A stretch of 64,000 bases of DNA from Carnegiea gigantea. Its lineage: Eukaryota; Streptophyta; Magnoliopsida; Caryophyllales; Cactaceae. The position numbers and the translations under genes are program-made. The notes under the pieces are model-generated. The model did no database searches. It was not told the origin of the DNA and was given only the letters and a program-made list of their open reading frames with translations. Position 1 is the first letter of the stretch; every line of letters starts with the position of its first letter. Below, one piece after another: positions 20,239 through 31,205 of the stretch. The DNA lies in the NCBI GenBank assembly GCA_029747015.1, contig JAKOGI010002736.1:1-64000 (forward strand), given 5' to 3'.

Positions 20239-20625
20239 ATTGGATTCTTGCGGAACAAGTGTTTCATTGAGGGTATGCGGTCGCAGAGTCGCGCATACAA
20301 CACACCAGCTCCAAAGAGGTTGCAAGTTCGTAAATGACAGCTCGGAAGAGGCGAGCTAGGCGTGCGTTACGGACGGTAGCTCGACCACCTTCATCGCCCC
20401 GTGCAAGCGTGAGGTTTCATCCGTTGTTGTAGTAAAATGGGGCCTCTCAAGTGGTTTTCAGGGCCCGGAGGCGTCCGTTGGGGAATTTCGGAAATTTCGA
20501 GTGAACAAGGGCGGAAGGTCGGACTTGGATGCTTTTTCCTCGTCCTGGTCAGTTCTCACCCGACGACCACAGCAAATGAAACGAGAAGGATCGGTGCTTT
20601 TAAGAAAGTAAAAAACAACGAAAAA

Positions 20626-20741
20626 GGGGTGCAACACGAGGACTTCCGAGGAGGTCACCCATCCGAGTACTACTCTCGCCCAAGCACGCTTTAATGCCGA
20701 GTCTGAGGGATTCGGTGATTAGTGCTAGATTGATCGCACCC
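20626..20741 (-). pseudogene. Indel-riddled 5S, copy 42
   Basis: 116 nt. The 3' half is near consensus (C-box edge gaggaggtc). The 5' half has several separate small indels (cgctttaatgccgagtctg, ggtgattagtgctagattg). The same indel-rich texture runs through the upstream spacer to about 20945. 3' flank A. Either true decay or poor consensus sequence. Confidence 0.8.
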
Positions 20742-21049
20742 ATGGATTCTTTGTGGAACAATGTTTCAATTGAGGGTACGCTGCCGCCAGAGCGCGCATG
20801 GAGCACGCCAGCTCCAAACGAGGTCGCAAAGTTCGTAACTGACAGCTCCGGAAGAGGCAAGCTAAGCGTGCGTTACGGACGGTAGCTGACCACATTCATC
20901 CCGCGGCATGCATTGCGGTTTCTGTTGTGTTGCAGTGAAAAAGGACTGATTTGGATTCTTTTCCTCGTCCTGGTCAGTTCTCATCCGAAGGCAACAGCAA
21001 ATGAAACGAGAAAGATCGGTGCTTTTTAGAAAGAAAAAACGACGAAAAA

Positions 21050-21168
21050 GGGGTGCAACACGAGGACTTCCCAGGAGGTCACCCATCCTAGTACCACTCT
21101 CGCCCAAGCACGCTTAACTGCGCAGTTCTGATGGGATCCGGTGCATTAATGCTGGGATGATCGCACCG
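21050..21168 (-). rRNA. 5S rRNA: 5S rRNA gene, copy 43 (TATA)
   Basis: Full 119 nt, all internal boxes intact; agtaccact, gcgcagttc, attaatgctggg, last base g. 5' flank T; 3' flank C. Combines intact internal boxes, a TATA and a good T-tract. Confidence 0.96.
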
Positions 21169-21190
21169 ATTAGAATCTGGCGGAACAAAT

Positions 21191-21198
21191 CTTTTATA
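21191..21198 (-). promoter_or_regulatory. TATA element of 5S copy 43
   Basis: Minus strand TATAAAAG at -30 to -23; GC at -13/-12 retained. Confidence 0.75.
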
Positions 21199-21539
21199 GA
21201 GTGCACGCGGCTGCCGAGTCGCCCATACATCGCGCCAAATCTAAAGAGTTCGCAAGTTCGTAACTGACAGCTCGGAAGCGGCGAGCTAAGAGTGCGTTAC
21301 GGACGGTTGCTCGACCGCCTTCATCGCCCCGTGCGAGCATTGGGTTTCGTCCGTGTGTTGCAGTAAAAAGGGGCCTCTAATGTGGTTTTCAGTGCCAGGC
21401 GGCGTCCGTAAAGGAATTTCGGCAATTTCGATTGAACAAGGACGGAAGGCCTGATTTGGAAGCTTTTTCCTCGTCCTAGTCAGTCCTCATCCGGCGGCCG
21501 CAGCAAATGAAACGAGAAAGATCGGTGGTTTTGAGAAAG

Positions 21540-21555
21540 AAAAAACAACGAAAAA
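21540..21555 (-). terminator. Class F pol III T-tract (copy 44)
   Basis: On the minus strand the gene end is followed by TTTTT, CGTTG, then a run of six Ts. Class F differs from C by caacg and the preceding ggttttgag. Confidence 0.8.
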
Positions 21556-21674
21556 GGGGTGCAACACGAGGAATTCCCAGGAGGTCACCCATCCTAGTAC
21601 TACTCTCGCCCAAGCACGCTTAACTGCGGAGTTCTGATGGGATCCGGTGCATTAGTGCAGGTATGATCGCACCC
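21556..21674 (-). rRNA. 5S rRNA: 5S rRNA gene, copy 44
   Basis: Full 119 nt, all boxes intact, two changes (gaggaattccc, gtgcaggt). 5' flank N with one T missing (aaatgttcattg); 3' flank F. Confidence 0.97.
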
Positions 21675-22034
21675 ATTAGATTCTTGCGGAACAAATGTTC
21701 ATTGAGTCCACGCGGCTGCCGAGTCGCGCATGCAGCGCCCCAAATCTAAAGAGGTCGCAAGTTCGTAACTGACCGCTCGGAAGCGGCGAGCTACGCGTGC
21801 GTTACGGATGGTAGCTCGACCACCTTCGTCGCCCCTTGCCAGCGTGGGGTTTCGTCCCTGTGTTGCTGTAAAAAAGGACCGAAGTGATTTTTAGGGCCAA
21901 GAGTCGTCCGTATGGGAATTTTGGTCATTTCGACTGAACATGGACGAAAGACCTGATTTGGATGCTTTTTCCTCGTCCTGGCCAGGTCTCATCCGACGCC
22001 CACAGCAAATGAAACGAGGAGGATCAGTGTTTTT

Positions 22035-22057
22035 AAAAAAGGGAAAAAAACGAAAAA
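22035..22057 (-). terminator. Class E pol III T-tract (copy 45)
   Basis: Three A-runs on the + strand (six, seven and five As) give three T-tracts just 3' of the gene. Confidence 0.8.
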
Positions 22058-22176
22058 GGGGTGCAACACGAGCGCTTCCCAGGAGGTCACCCATCCTACT
22101 GCTACTCTTGCCCAAGCACGCTTAACTGCGGAGTTCTGATGGGATCCGCTGCATTAGTGCTGGTTTGATCGCAGCC
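22058..22176 (-). rRNA. 5S rRNA: 5S rRNA gene, copy 45 (class E)
   Basis: Full 119 nt, class E: gagcgcttccc, cctactgctact, ccgctgc, start gatcgcagcc. The change at transcript nt 3 (GGC) breaks its pair in helix I with no compensating change. 5' flank gtttcgttgag; 3' flank E. First member of an E-D-A trimer. Confidence 0.95.
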
Positions 22177-22564
22177 GCTGGATTCTTGCGGAACAAATGT
22201 TTCGTTGAGTGTACGCGGCCGCTGAGTCGCGCTTAATGTACGCCGGGCGTAGAGAGGTCGCAAGTTCGTAACTTACAGGTCGGAAGCGGCGAGCTAGGCG
22301 TGCGTTACGGATGGTAGCTCGACCACCTTCATCGCCCCTTGCCAGCGTGGGGTTTCGCCCTTGTGTTGCTGTAAAAAAGGGCCTCTGAAGTGGTTTTCAG
22401 GGCCAAGAGTCGTCAGTAGGCGAATTTTGGTCGTTTCGACAGAACATGCCTAAAAGGCCTGATTTGGATGGCTTTTTCCTCATCCCGGTCAGGTCTCATC
22501 CAACGCCCACAGCAAATGAAACGAGAAGGATAGGTGCTTTTCAAAAAGAAAAAAAAACGAACAA

Positions 22565-22683
22565 GGGTCGCAACACGAGGACTTCCCAGGAGGTCACCCA
22601 TCCTAGTAATACTCTCGCCCAAGCACGCGTGACTGCGGAGTTTTAATGGGATCCGGTGCATTGGTGCTGGTTTGATCGCACCC
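22565..22683 (-). rRNA. 5S rRNA: 5S rRNA gene, copy 46 (class D)
   Basis: Full 119 nt, class D: gggtcgcaac, A-box cgcgtgact, agtttta. TATA-like element reads TATAAGGG on the minus strand. 3' flank D. Confidence 0.95.
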
Positions 22684-23070
22684 ATTGGATTTTTGCGGAA
22701 CAAATCCCTTATAGAGCGTACGCGGCTGCCGAGTCGCACATACAGCGCGCCAAATCTAAAGTGGTCGCAAGTTGGCAACTTACAGCTCGGAAGCGGCGAG
22801 CTAAGAGTGCGTTACGGACGGTCGCTCAACCCCTTCATCGCCCCGCGCAAGCATGGGCTTTCGTCCGTGTGTTGCAGTAAAATGGGGCCTCTAATGTGGT
22901 TTTCAGGGCCAGGAGGCGTCCGTTGGGGAATTTTGGAAATTTCGAGTGAACAAGGGCGGAAGGTCGGACTTGGATGCTTTTTCCTCGTCCTGGTCAGTTC
23001 TAATCAGACGGCCACAGCAAATGAAACGAGAAGGATCGGTGCTTTTAAGAAAGTAAAAAGTAACGAAAAA

Positions 23071-23189
23071 GGGGTGCAACACGAGGACTTCCCAGGAGGT
23101 CCCCCATCCTAGTACTACTCTCGCCCAAGCACGCTTAACTGCGGAGTTCTGATGAGATCCGGTGCATTAGTGCTGGTATGATCGCACCC
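23071..23189 (-). rRNA. 5S rRNA: 5S rRNA gene, copy 47
   Basis: Full 119 nt, two changes: C-box gtcccccatcct and gatgagatcc. Base -1 is C. 5' flank N; 3' flank A (post-D type). Third member of an E-D-A trimer. Confidence 0.97.
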
Positions 23190-23576
23190 GTTGGGTTCTT
23201 GCGGAGCAAATGTTTCATTGAGGGAACGCGATCGCAGAGTCGCGCATACAGCACGCCAGCTCCAAAGAGGTCGCAAGTTCGTAACTGACAGGTCGGAAGG
23301 GGCGAGCTAAGCGTGCGTTACGGACGGTAGCTTCACCACATTCCCCGCCCCGTGCAAGCATGGGGTTTCGTCCGTGTGTTGCAGTGAAAAAGGGCCTCTG
23401 ATGTGGTTTTCAGGACCAGGTGGCGTCCGTAGGGGAATTTCGGCCATTTCGAGTGAACATGGGCGGAGGGCCTGATTTGGATTCTTTTTCCTCGTCCGGG
23501 TCAGTTCTCATCCGAAGGCAACAGCAAATGAAACGAGAAAGATCGGTGCTTTTTAGAAAGAAAAAACGACGAAAAA

Positions 23577-23695
23577 GGAGCGCATCATGAGGACTTCCCA
23601 GGAGGTCACCCATCCTAGTATTACTCTCGCCCAAGCACGCTTAACTGCGGAGTTCTGATGGGATCCGGTGCATTAGTGCTGGTATGATCGCACCC
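23577..23695 (-). rRNA. 5S rRNA: 5S rRNA gene, copy 48
   Basis: Full 119 nt. 3' end ggagcgcatcatgagg is badly altered, which should disturb helix I; boxes intact; agtattact. 5' flank N; 3' flank C. Confidence 0.94.
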
Positions 23696-24084
23696 ATTGG
23701 ATTCTTGCGAAACAAATGTTTCATTGAGGGTACGCGGCCGCAGAGTCGCGCATACAGCACGCCAGCTCCAAAGAGGTCGCAAGTTCGTAACTGACAGCTC
23801 GGAAGCGGCGAGCTAAGAGTGCGTTACGGACGGTAGCTCGACCGCCTTCATCGCCCCGTGCAAGCATGGGGTTTCATCCGTATGTTGCAGTAAAAAAGGG
23901 CCTCTGATGTGGTTTTCAGGGTCAGGAGGCGTCCGTAGGGGAATTTTGGTAATTTCGAGCAAACATGGGCGGAAGGCCTGATTTGGATGCTTTTTCCTCG
24001 TCCTGATCAGTTCTCATCCGACGGCCACAGCAAATGAAACGAGAAAGATCGGTGCTTTTTAAGGAAGAAAAAAACAACAAAAAA

Positions 24085-24203
24085 GGGGTGTGACACGAGG
24101 ACTTCCCAGGAGGTCCCCTATCCTAGTACTACTCTCACCCAAGCATGCTTAACTGCAGAGTTCGGATGAGATCCGGTGCATTAGTGCTGGTATGATCGCA
24201 CCC
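24085..24203 (-). rRNA. 5S rRNA: 5S rRNA gene, copy 49
   Basis: Full 119 nt. ggggtgtgac, C-box gtcccctatcct, IE ctctca, A-box caagcatg, tgcagagttcggatgag. 5' flank N; 3' flank B. Shares several changes with copy 54. Confidence 0.94.
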
Positions 24204-24590
24204 ATTGGATTCTTGCGGAACAAATGTTTCATTGAGGGAACGCGGCCGCAGAGTCGCGCATACAGCACGCCACCTCCAAAGAGGTCGCAAGTTCGTAACT
24301 GACAGCTCGGAAGAGGCGAGCTAAGGGTGCGTTACGGACGGTAGCTTGACCACATTCACCGCCCCGTGCATGCATGGGGTTTCGTCCGTGTGTTGCAGTG
24401 AAAAAGCGCCTCTGATGTGGTTTTCAGGACCAGGAGGCGTCCGTGGGGGAATTTCGGTCATTGCGAGTGAACATGGGCGGAGGGCCTGGTTTGGCTTCTT
24501 CTTCCTCGTCCTGGTCAGTTCTCATCCGAAGGCAACAGCAAATGAAACGAGAAAGATCGGTGCTTTTTAGAAAGAAAAAACGACGAAAAA

Positions 24591-24709
24591 GGGGTGCAAC
24601 ACGAGAACTTCCCAGGAGGTCACCCATCCTGATACTACTCTCCACCAAGCACGCTTAACTGCGGAGTTATGATGGGATCCGGTGCATTAGTGCTGGTATG
24701 ATCGCACCC
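24591..24709 (-). rRNA. 5S rRNA: 5S rRNA gene, copy 50
   Basis: Full 119 nt. gagaacttcc, catcctgatact, ctctccacc, agttatg; C-box and A-box intact. 5' flank N; 3' flank C. Confidence 0.95.
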
Positions 24710-25098
24710 AATGGATTCTTGCGGAACAAATGTTTCATTGAGGGTACGCGGCCGCAGAGTCGCGAACACAGCACGCCAGCTCCAAAGAGGTCGCAAGTTT
24801 GCGACTGACAGCTCGGAAGAGGTGAGCTAAGCGTGCGTTACAGACGGTAGCTCGACCCCCTCCATCACCCCGTGCACGCATGGGCTTTCGTCCGTGTGTC
24901 GCAGTAAAATGGGGCCTCTCAAGTGGTTTTCAGGGCCAGGAGTCGTCCGTTGGGGAATTTCGGAAATTTCGACTGAACAAGGGCGGAAAGTCGGACATGG
25001 ATGCTTTTTCCTCGTCCTGGTCAGTTCTCATCCGACGACCACAGCAAATGAAACGAGAAAGATCGGTGCTTTTTAAGGAAGAAAAAAACAACAAAAAA

Positions 25099-25217
25099 AG
25101 GGTGCAACAGAAGGACTTCCCAGGTGGTCACCCATCCCAGTACTACTCTCGGCCACGCACGCTTAACTGCAGAGTTCTTATAGGATCCGGTGCACTAGTG
25201 CCGGTATGATCGCACCC
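25099..25217 (-). rRNA. 5S rRNA: 5S rRNA gene, copy 51 (acagaagg variant)
   Basis: 119 nt. 3' end agggtgcaacagaagg, shared with copies 62 and 88 (copy 92 has the acagaagg part). C-box ggtggtc, A-box cacgcacg, ttcttatagg. 5' flank N; 3' flank B. Confidence 0.94.
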
Positions 25218-25605
25218 ATTGGATTCTGGCGGAACAAATGTTTCATTGAGGGTACGCAGCCGCAGAGTCGCGCATACAGCACGCCAGCTCCAAAGAGGTC
25301 GCAAGTTCGTAACTGACAGCTCGGAAGAGGCGAGCTAAGCGTGCGTTACGGACGGTAGCTCGACTCCCTGCATCGCCTCGTGCAAGCTTGGGCTTTCGTC
25401 CGTGTGTTGCAGTAAAATGGGGACTCTCAAGTGGTTTTCAGGGCCAGGAGGCGTCCGTTGGGGAATTTCGGAAATTTCGAGTGAACAAGGGCGGAAGGTC
25501 AGACTTGGATGCTTTTTCCTCGTCCTGGTCAGTTCTCATCCGATGACCATAGCAAATGAAACGAGAAGGATCGGTGCTTTTAAGAAAGCAAAAAACAACG
25601 AAAAA

Positions 25606-25724
25606 GGGGTGCAACACGAGGACTTCACAGGAGGTCACCCATCCTAGTACTACTCTTGCCCAAGCACGCTTAACTGCGGAGTTCTGATGGGATCCGGTGC
25701 ATTAGTGCTGGTATGATCGCACCC
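25606..25724 (-). rRNA. 5S rRNA: 5S rRNA gene, copy 52
   Basis: Full 119 nt, two changes: gacttcacagg at the C-box edge and IE ctcttg. A-box intact. 5' flank N (atcgagttc); 3' flank A. Confidence 0.97.
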
Positions 25725-26112
25725 ATCGAGTTCTTGCGGAACAAATGTTTCATTGAGGGTACGCGGCCGCTGAGTTGCGCATAAAGCACGCCCGCTCCAA
25801 AGAGGTCGCAAGTTCGTACCTGACAACTCGGAAGAGGCGAGCTAAGCGTGCGTTACGGACGGTAGCTCGACCACCTTCATCGCCCCGTGCAAGCATGGGG
25901 TTTCGTCCGTGTGTTGAAGTAAAAAAGGGCCTCTGATGTGGTTTTCAGGGCCAGGAGGCGTCCGTAGGGGAATTTCGGTCATTACGAGTGAACATGGGCG
26001 GAGGGCCTGATTTGGATTCTTTTTCCTTGTCCTGGTCAGTTCTCATCCGAAGGCAACAGCAAATGAAACGAGAAAGATCGGTGCTTTTAAGAAAGTAAAA
26101 AACAACGAAAAA

Positions 26113-26229
26113 GGGGTGCAACACGAGGACTTGCCGAGGTCACCCATCCTAGTACTGCTCTCGCCCAAGCACGCTTAACTGCGGAGTTCTGATGGGATCC
26201 GGTGTATTAGTGCTGGTATGATCGCGCCC
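26113..26229 (-). rRNA. 5S rRNA: 5S rRNA gene, copy 53 (2-nt deletion)
   Basis: 117 nt: the C-box edge reads cttgccgaggtc with two bases lost. actgctct, gtgtatt, start gatcgcgccc. 5' flank N; 3' flank A. Confidence 0.92.
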
Positions 26230-26618
26230 TTTGGATTCTTGCGGAACAAATGTTTCATTGAGGGTACGCGGCCGCAGAGTCGCGCATACAGCAGGCCAGC
26301 TCCAAAGAGGTCGCAAGTTCGTAACTGACAGCTCGGAAGAGGCGAGCTAAGCGTGCGTTACGGACGGTAGCTCGACTACCTTCATCGCCCCGTGCAAGCA
26401 TGGGGTTTCATCCGTGTGTTGCAGTAAAAAAGTGCCTCTAATGTGGTTTTCAGGGTCAGGAGGCGTCCGTAGGGGAATTTTGGTAATTTCGAGCGAACAT
26501 GGACGAAAGGCCTGATTTGGATGCTTTTTCCTCGTCCTGGTCAGTTCTCATCCGACGGCCACAGCAAATGAAACGAGAAAGATCGGTGCTTTTTAAGGAA
26601 GAAAAAAACAACAAAAAA

Positions 26619-26736
26619 GGGGTGCGACACGAGGACTTCCCAGGAGGACCCCTATCCTAGTACTACTCTCCCCAAGCACGCTTAACTGCAGAGTTCGGAT
26701 GGGATCCGGTGCATTAGTGCTGGTATGATCGCACCC
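26619..26736 (-). rRNA. 5S rRNA: 5S rRNA gene, copy 54 (1-nt deletion)
   Basis: 118 nt: ctctccccaagc lacks one base between IE and A-box, changing box spacing. ggggtgcgac, C-box ggacccctatcct, tgcagagttcgg. 5' flank N; 3' flank B. Confidence 0.92.
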
Positions 26737-27123
26737 ATTGGATTCTTGCGGAACAAATGTTTCATTGAGGGTGAGCGGCCGTTGAGTTGTGCATACAGCC
26801 CGCCAGCTCCAAAGAGATCGCAAGTTCGTAACTGGCAGCTCGGAAGCGGCGAGCTAAGAGTGCGTTACGGACGGTAGCTCGACCGCCTTCATCGCCCCGT
26901 GCGAGCATTGGGTTTCGTCCGTGTGTTGCTGTAAAAAGGGGCCTCTAATGTGGTTTTCAGTGCCACGCGGCGTCCGTAAAGGAATTTCGGTAATTTCGAT
27001 TGAACAAGGACGGAAGGCCTGATTTGGAAGCTTTTTCCTCGTCCTGATCAGTCCTCATCCGGCGGCCACAGCAAATGAAACGAGAGAGATCGGTGGTTTT
27101 GAGAAAGAAAAAACAACGAAAAA

Positions 27124-27242
27124 GGGGTGCAACACGAGGACTTCCCAGGGGGTCACCCATCCCAGTACTACTCTCGCCCAAGCACGCTTAACTGCGGAGT
27201 TCTGATGGGATCCGGTGCATTAGTGCTGGTATGATCGCACCC
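27124..27242 (-). rRNA. 5S rRNA: 5S rRNA gene, copy 55
   Basis: Full 119 nt, two changes in the C-box (agggggtc, catccc). A-box and IE intact. 5' flank N (gaagaaatgtttaattg); 3' flank F. Confidence 0.96.
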
Positions 27243-27630
27243 ATTGGATTCTTGCGGAAGAAATGTTTAATTGAGGGTACGCGGCCGCAGAGTCGCGCAT
27301 ACAGCACGCCAGCTCCAAAGAGGTAGCAAGTTCGTAACTGACAGCTCGGAAGCGCCGAGCTAAGCATGCGTTACGGACGGTAGCTCGACCCCCTCCATCG
27401 CCCCGTGCAAGCATGGGCTTTCGTCCGTGTGTTGCAGTAAAATGGGCCCTCTCAAGTGGTTTTCAGGGCCAGGAGGCGTCCGTTGGGGAATTTCGGAAAT
27501 TTCGAGTGAGCAAGGGCGGAAGGTCGGACTTGGATGCTTTTTCCTCGTCCTAGTCAGTTCTCATCCAACGACCACAGCAAATGAAACGAGAAGGATCGGT
27601 GCTTTTAAGAGAGCAAAAAACAACGAAAAA

Positions 27631-27749
27631 GGGGTGCAACACGAGGACTTCCCAGAAGGTCACGCATCCTAGTACTACACTCGCCCAAGCACGCTTAACT
27701 GCGGAGTTCTGATGGGATCCGGTGCATTAGTGCTGGTATGATCGCACCC
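27631..27749 (-). rRNA. 5S rRNA: 5S rRNA gene, copy 56
   Basis: Full 119 nt, three changes: cagaaggtc and cacgcatcct in the C-box, ctacactcg. A-box intact. 5' flank N with ttgcag; 3' flank A. Confidence 0.96.
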
Positions 27750-28135
27750 ATTGGATTCTTGCAGAACAAATGTTTCATTGAGGGAACGCGGCCGCAGAGT
27801 CGCGCATACAGCACGCCAGCTCCAAAGAGGTCGCAAGTTCGTAACTGACAGCTCGGAAGAGGGGAGCTAAGCGTGCGTTACGGACGGTAGCTTGACCACA
27901 TTCACCGCCCCGTGCATGCATGGGATTTCGTCTGTGTGTTGCAGTGAAAAAGGGCCTCTGATGTGGTTTGCAGGACCAGGAGGCGTCCGTTGGGGAATTT
28001 CGGTCATTTCGAGTGAACATGGGCGGAGGGCCCGATTTGGATTCTATTCCTCGTCTTGGTCAGTTCTCATCCGAAGGCAACAGCAAATGAAATGAAAAAG
28101 ATCGGTGCTTTTTAGAAAGAATAAACGACGAAAAA

Positions 28136-28254
28136 GGGATGCAACACGAGGACTTCCCAGGAGGTCACCCATCCTAGTACTGCTCTCCCCCAAGCACGCT
28201 TAACTGCGGAGTTATGATGGGATCCGGTGCATTAGTGCTGGTATGATCGCACCC
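28136..28254 (-). rRNA. 5S rRNA: 5S rRNA gene, copy 57
   Basis: Full 119 nt. gggatgc, actgctctccccc, agttatg; C-box and A-box intact. 5' flank N (atgattcattg); 3' flank C with the A-run broken (gaataaac). Confidence 0.95.
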
Positions 28255-28641
28255 ATTGGATTCTTGCAGAACAAATGATTCATTGAGGGTACGCGGCCGC
28301 AGAGTCGCGCACACAGCACGCCAGCTCCAAAGAGGTCGCAAGTTTGTAACCGATAGCTCGGAAGAGGCGAGCTAAGCGTGCGTTACGGACGGTAGCTCGA
28401 CCCCGTGCATTGCCCCGTGCAAGCATGGACTTTCGTCCGTGTCTTGCAGTAAAATGGGGCCTTTCAAGTGGTTTTCAGGGCCTGGAGGCGTCCGTTGGAG
28501 AATTTCGGAAATTTCGAGTGAACAAGGGCGGAAGGTTGGACTTGGATGCTTTTTCCTCGTCCGGGTCAGTTCTCATCCGACGACCACAGCAAATGAAACG
28601 AGAAGGTTCGGTGCTTTTAAGAAAGTAAAAAACAACGAAAA

Positions 28642-28760
28642 GGGGTGCAACACGAGGACTTTCCAGGAGGTCACCCATCCTGGTGCTACTCTTGCCCAAG
28701 CACGCTTAACTGCGGAGTTCTGATGGGATCCGGTGCATTAGTGTTGGTATGATCGCACCC
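28642..28760 (-). rRNA. 5S rRNA: 5S rRNA gene, copy 58
   Basis: Full 119 nt. gactttcc, catcctggtgct, IE ctcttg, gtgttgg; C-box and A-box intact. 5' flank ttggatcttgcgg, the variant preceding class D. 3' flank A. Confidence 0.95.
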
Positions 28761-29148
28761 ATTGGATCTTGCGGAGCAAATGTTTCATTGAGTACACGCC
28801 GCTGTCGAGTCGCGCATGCAGCGCTCCAAATCTAAAGAGGTCGCAAGTTCGTAACTGACAGCTCGAAAGCGGCGAGCTATGCGTGCGTTGCGGATGGTAA
28901 CTCGACCACCTTCATCGCCCCTTGCCAACGTGGGGTTTCGTCCTTGTGTTGCTGTAAAAAAGAGCATCTGAAGTGGTTTTCAGGGCCAGGAGTCGTCAGT
29001 AGGGGAATTTTGGTCATTTCGACTGAACATGGCGAAAAGGCCTGATTTGGATGGCTTTTTCCTCATCCTGGTCAGGTCTCATCCAACGCCCACAGCAAAT
29101 GAAACGAGAAGGATCGGTGCTTTTAAAAAAGGAAAAAAAAACAAACAA

Positions 29149-29267
29149 GGGTTGCAACACGAGGACTTCCCTGGAGGTCGCCCATCCTAGCACTACTCCC
29201 GCCCAAGCACGCTTGACTGCGGAGTTCTGATGGGATCCGGTGCATTGATGCTGGCTTCATCGCACCC
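29149..29267 (-). rRNA. 5S rRNA: 5S rRNA gene, copy 59 (class D)
   Basis: Full 119 nt, class D: gggttgcaac, cttgact. C-box ctggaggtcgccc, IE ctcccg, cattgatgctggcttc. Near-T upstream element (minus CATAAAAG), base -1 C. 3' flank D. Confidence 0.95.
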
Positions 29268-29655
29268 GTTGGATTTTTGCGGAACAAATCTTTTATGGAG
29301 AGTACGCGGCTGCCGAGTCGCACATACAGCGCGCCAAATCTAAAGGGGTCGCAACTTCGCAACTTACAGCTCGGAAGCGGCGAGCTAAGAGTGCGTTACG
29401 GACGGTCCCTCGACCCCTTCATCGCCCCGCGCAAGCATGGGCTTTCGTCCGTGTGTTGCAGTAAAATGGGGCCTCTAATGTGGTTTTCAGGGCCAGGAGG
29501 CGCCCGTTGGGGTGTTTCGGAAATTTCGAGTGAACAAGGGCGGAAGGTCGGACTTGGATGCTTTTCCTCGTCCTGGTCAGTTCTCATCCGACGGCCACAG
29601 CAAATGAAACGAGAAAGATCAGTGCTTTTTAAGGAAGAAAAAAAAAAACAAAAAA

Positions 29656-29774
29656 GGGGCGCAACACGAGGACTTCCTAGGAGGTCACCCATCCTAGTAC
29701 TACTCTCGCCCAAGCACGCTTAACTGCGGAGTTCTGATGGGATCCGGTGCATTAGTGCTGGTATGATCCCACCC
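29656..29774 (-). rRNA. 5S rRNA: 5S rRNA gene, copy 60
   Basis: Full 119 nt, three changes (ggggcgc, cttcctagg, gatcccaccc); A-box and IE intact. 5' flank N with ctcacgg. The 3' spacer is chimeric: post-D A-type middle, B-type T-tract. Confidence 0.95.
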
Positions 29775-30161
29775 ATTGGATTCTCACGGAACAAATGTTT
29801 CATTGAGGGAACGCAGCCGCAGAGTCGCGCATACAGCACGCCAGCTCCAAAGAGGCCGCAAGTTCGCAACTGACAGCTTGGAAGAGGCGAGCTAAGCGTG
29901 CGTTACGGACGGTAGCTTGACCACATTCCCCGCCCCGTGCAATCATGGGGTTTCGTCCGTGTGTTGCAGTGAAAAAGGGCCTCTGATGTGGTTTTCAGAA
30001 CCAGGAGGCGTCCGTCGGGGAATTTCGGTCATTTCGAGGGAACATGGGCGGAGGGCCTGATTTGAATTCTTTTTCCTCGTCCGGGTCAGTTCTCTTCCGA
30101 AGGCAACAGCAAATGAAACGAGAAAGATCGGTGCTTTTTAGAAAGAAAAAACGACGAAAAA

Positions 30162-30280
30162 GGGGTGCAACACGTGGACTTCCCATGAGGTCACCCATCC
30201 TAGTACGACTCTCGCCCAAGCACGCTTAACTGCGGAGTTCTGATGGGATCCGGTGTATTAGTGCTGGTATGATCGCGCCC
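30162..30280 (-). rRNA. 5S rRNA: 5S rRNA gene, copy 61
   Basis: Full 119 nt. cgtggactt, C-box catgaggtc, agtacgact, gtgtatt, start gatcgcgccc. 5' flank N; 3' flank C. Confidence 0.95.
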
Positions 30281-30668
30281 TTTGGATTCTTGCGGAACAA
30301 ATGTTTCATTGAGGGTACGCGGCCGCAGAGTCGAGCATACAGCACGCCAGCTCCAAAGAGGTCGCAAGTTCGTACTGTCAGCTCGAAAGAGGCGAGCTAA
30401 GCGTGCGTTATGGACGGTACCTCGACCACCTTCATCGCCCCGTGCAAGCATGGGGTTTCATCCGTGTGTTGCAGTAAAAAAGTGCCTCTGATGTGGTTTT
30501 CAGGGCCATGAGGCGTTCGTAGGGGAATTTTGGTAATTTCGAGCGAACATTGGCGAAAGGCCTGATTTGGATGCTTTTTCCTCGTCCTGGTCAATTCTCA
30601 TCCAACGGCCACAGCAAATGAAACGAGAAGGATCGGTGCTTTTTAAGGAAGAAAAAAACAACAAAAAA

Positions 30669-30787
30669 AGGGTGCAACAGAAGGACTTCCCAGGAGGTCA
30701 CCCATCCTAGTACTACTCTCGCCCACGCACGCTTAACTGCGGAGTTCTGATAGGATCCGGTGCATTAGTGCTGGTATGATCGCACCT
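30669..30787 (-). rRNA. 5S rRNA: 5S rRNA gene, copy 62 (acagaagg variant)
   Basis: 119 nt. agggtgcaacagaagg, A-box cacgcacg, gatagg, start gcacct; C-box intact. 5' flank N with tgtggcgg; 3' flank B. Confidence 0.94.
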
Positions 30788-31174
30788 ATTGGATTGTGGC
30801 GGAACAAATGTTTCATTGAGGGTACGCGGCCGCAGAGTCGCGCATACAGCACGCCAGCTCCAAAGAGGTCGCGAGTTCGTAACAGACAGCTCGGAAGAGG
30901 CGAGCTACGCGTGCGTTACGGACGGTAGCTCGACTCCCTGCGTCGCCCCGTGCAAGCATGGGCTTTCGTCCGTGTGTTGCAGTAAAATGGGGCCTCTAAA
31001 GTGGTTTTCAGGGCCAGGAGGCGTCTGTTGGGGAATTTCGGAAATTTCGAGTGAAGAAGGGCGGAAGGTCGGACTTGGATGCTTTTCCTCGTCCTGGTCA
31101 GTTCTCATCAGACGGCCACAGCAAATGAAACGAGAAGGATCGGTGCTTTTAAAAAAGTAAAAAGCAACGAAAAA

Positions 31175-31205
31175 GGGGTGCATTAGTGCTGGTATGATTG
31201 CACTC
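31175..31205 (-). pseudogene. 5S remnant, copy 63 (88-nt internal deletion)
   Basis: Only 31 bp remain: the 3' ggggtgca fused to the 5' ttagtgctgg through the shared hexamer ggtgca. All three internal boxes are lost while both flanks are intact (5' N, 3' A). Unit length falls by exactly 88 bp. Confidence 0.95.
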
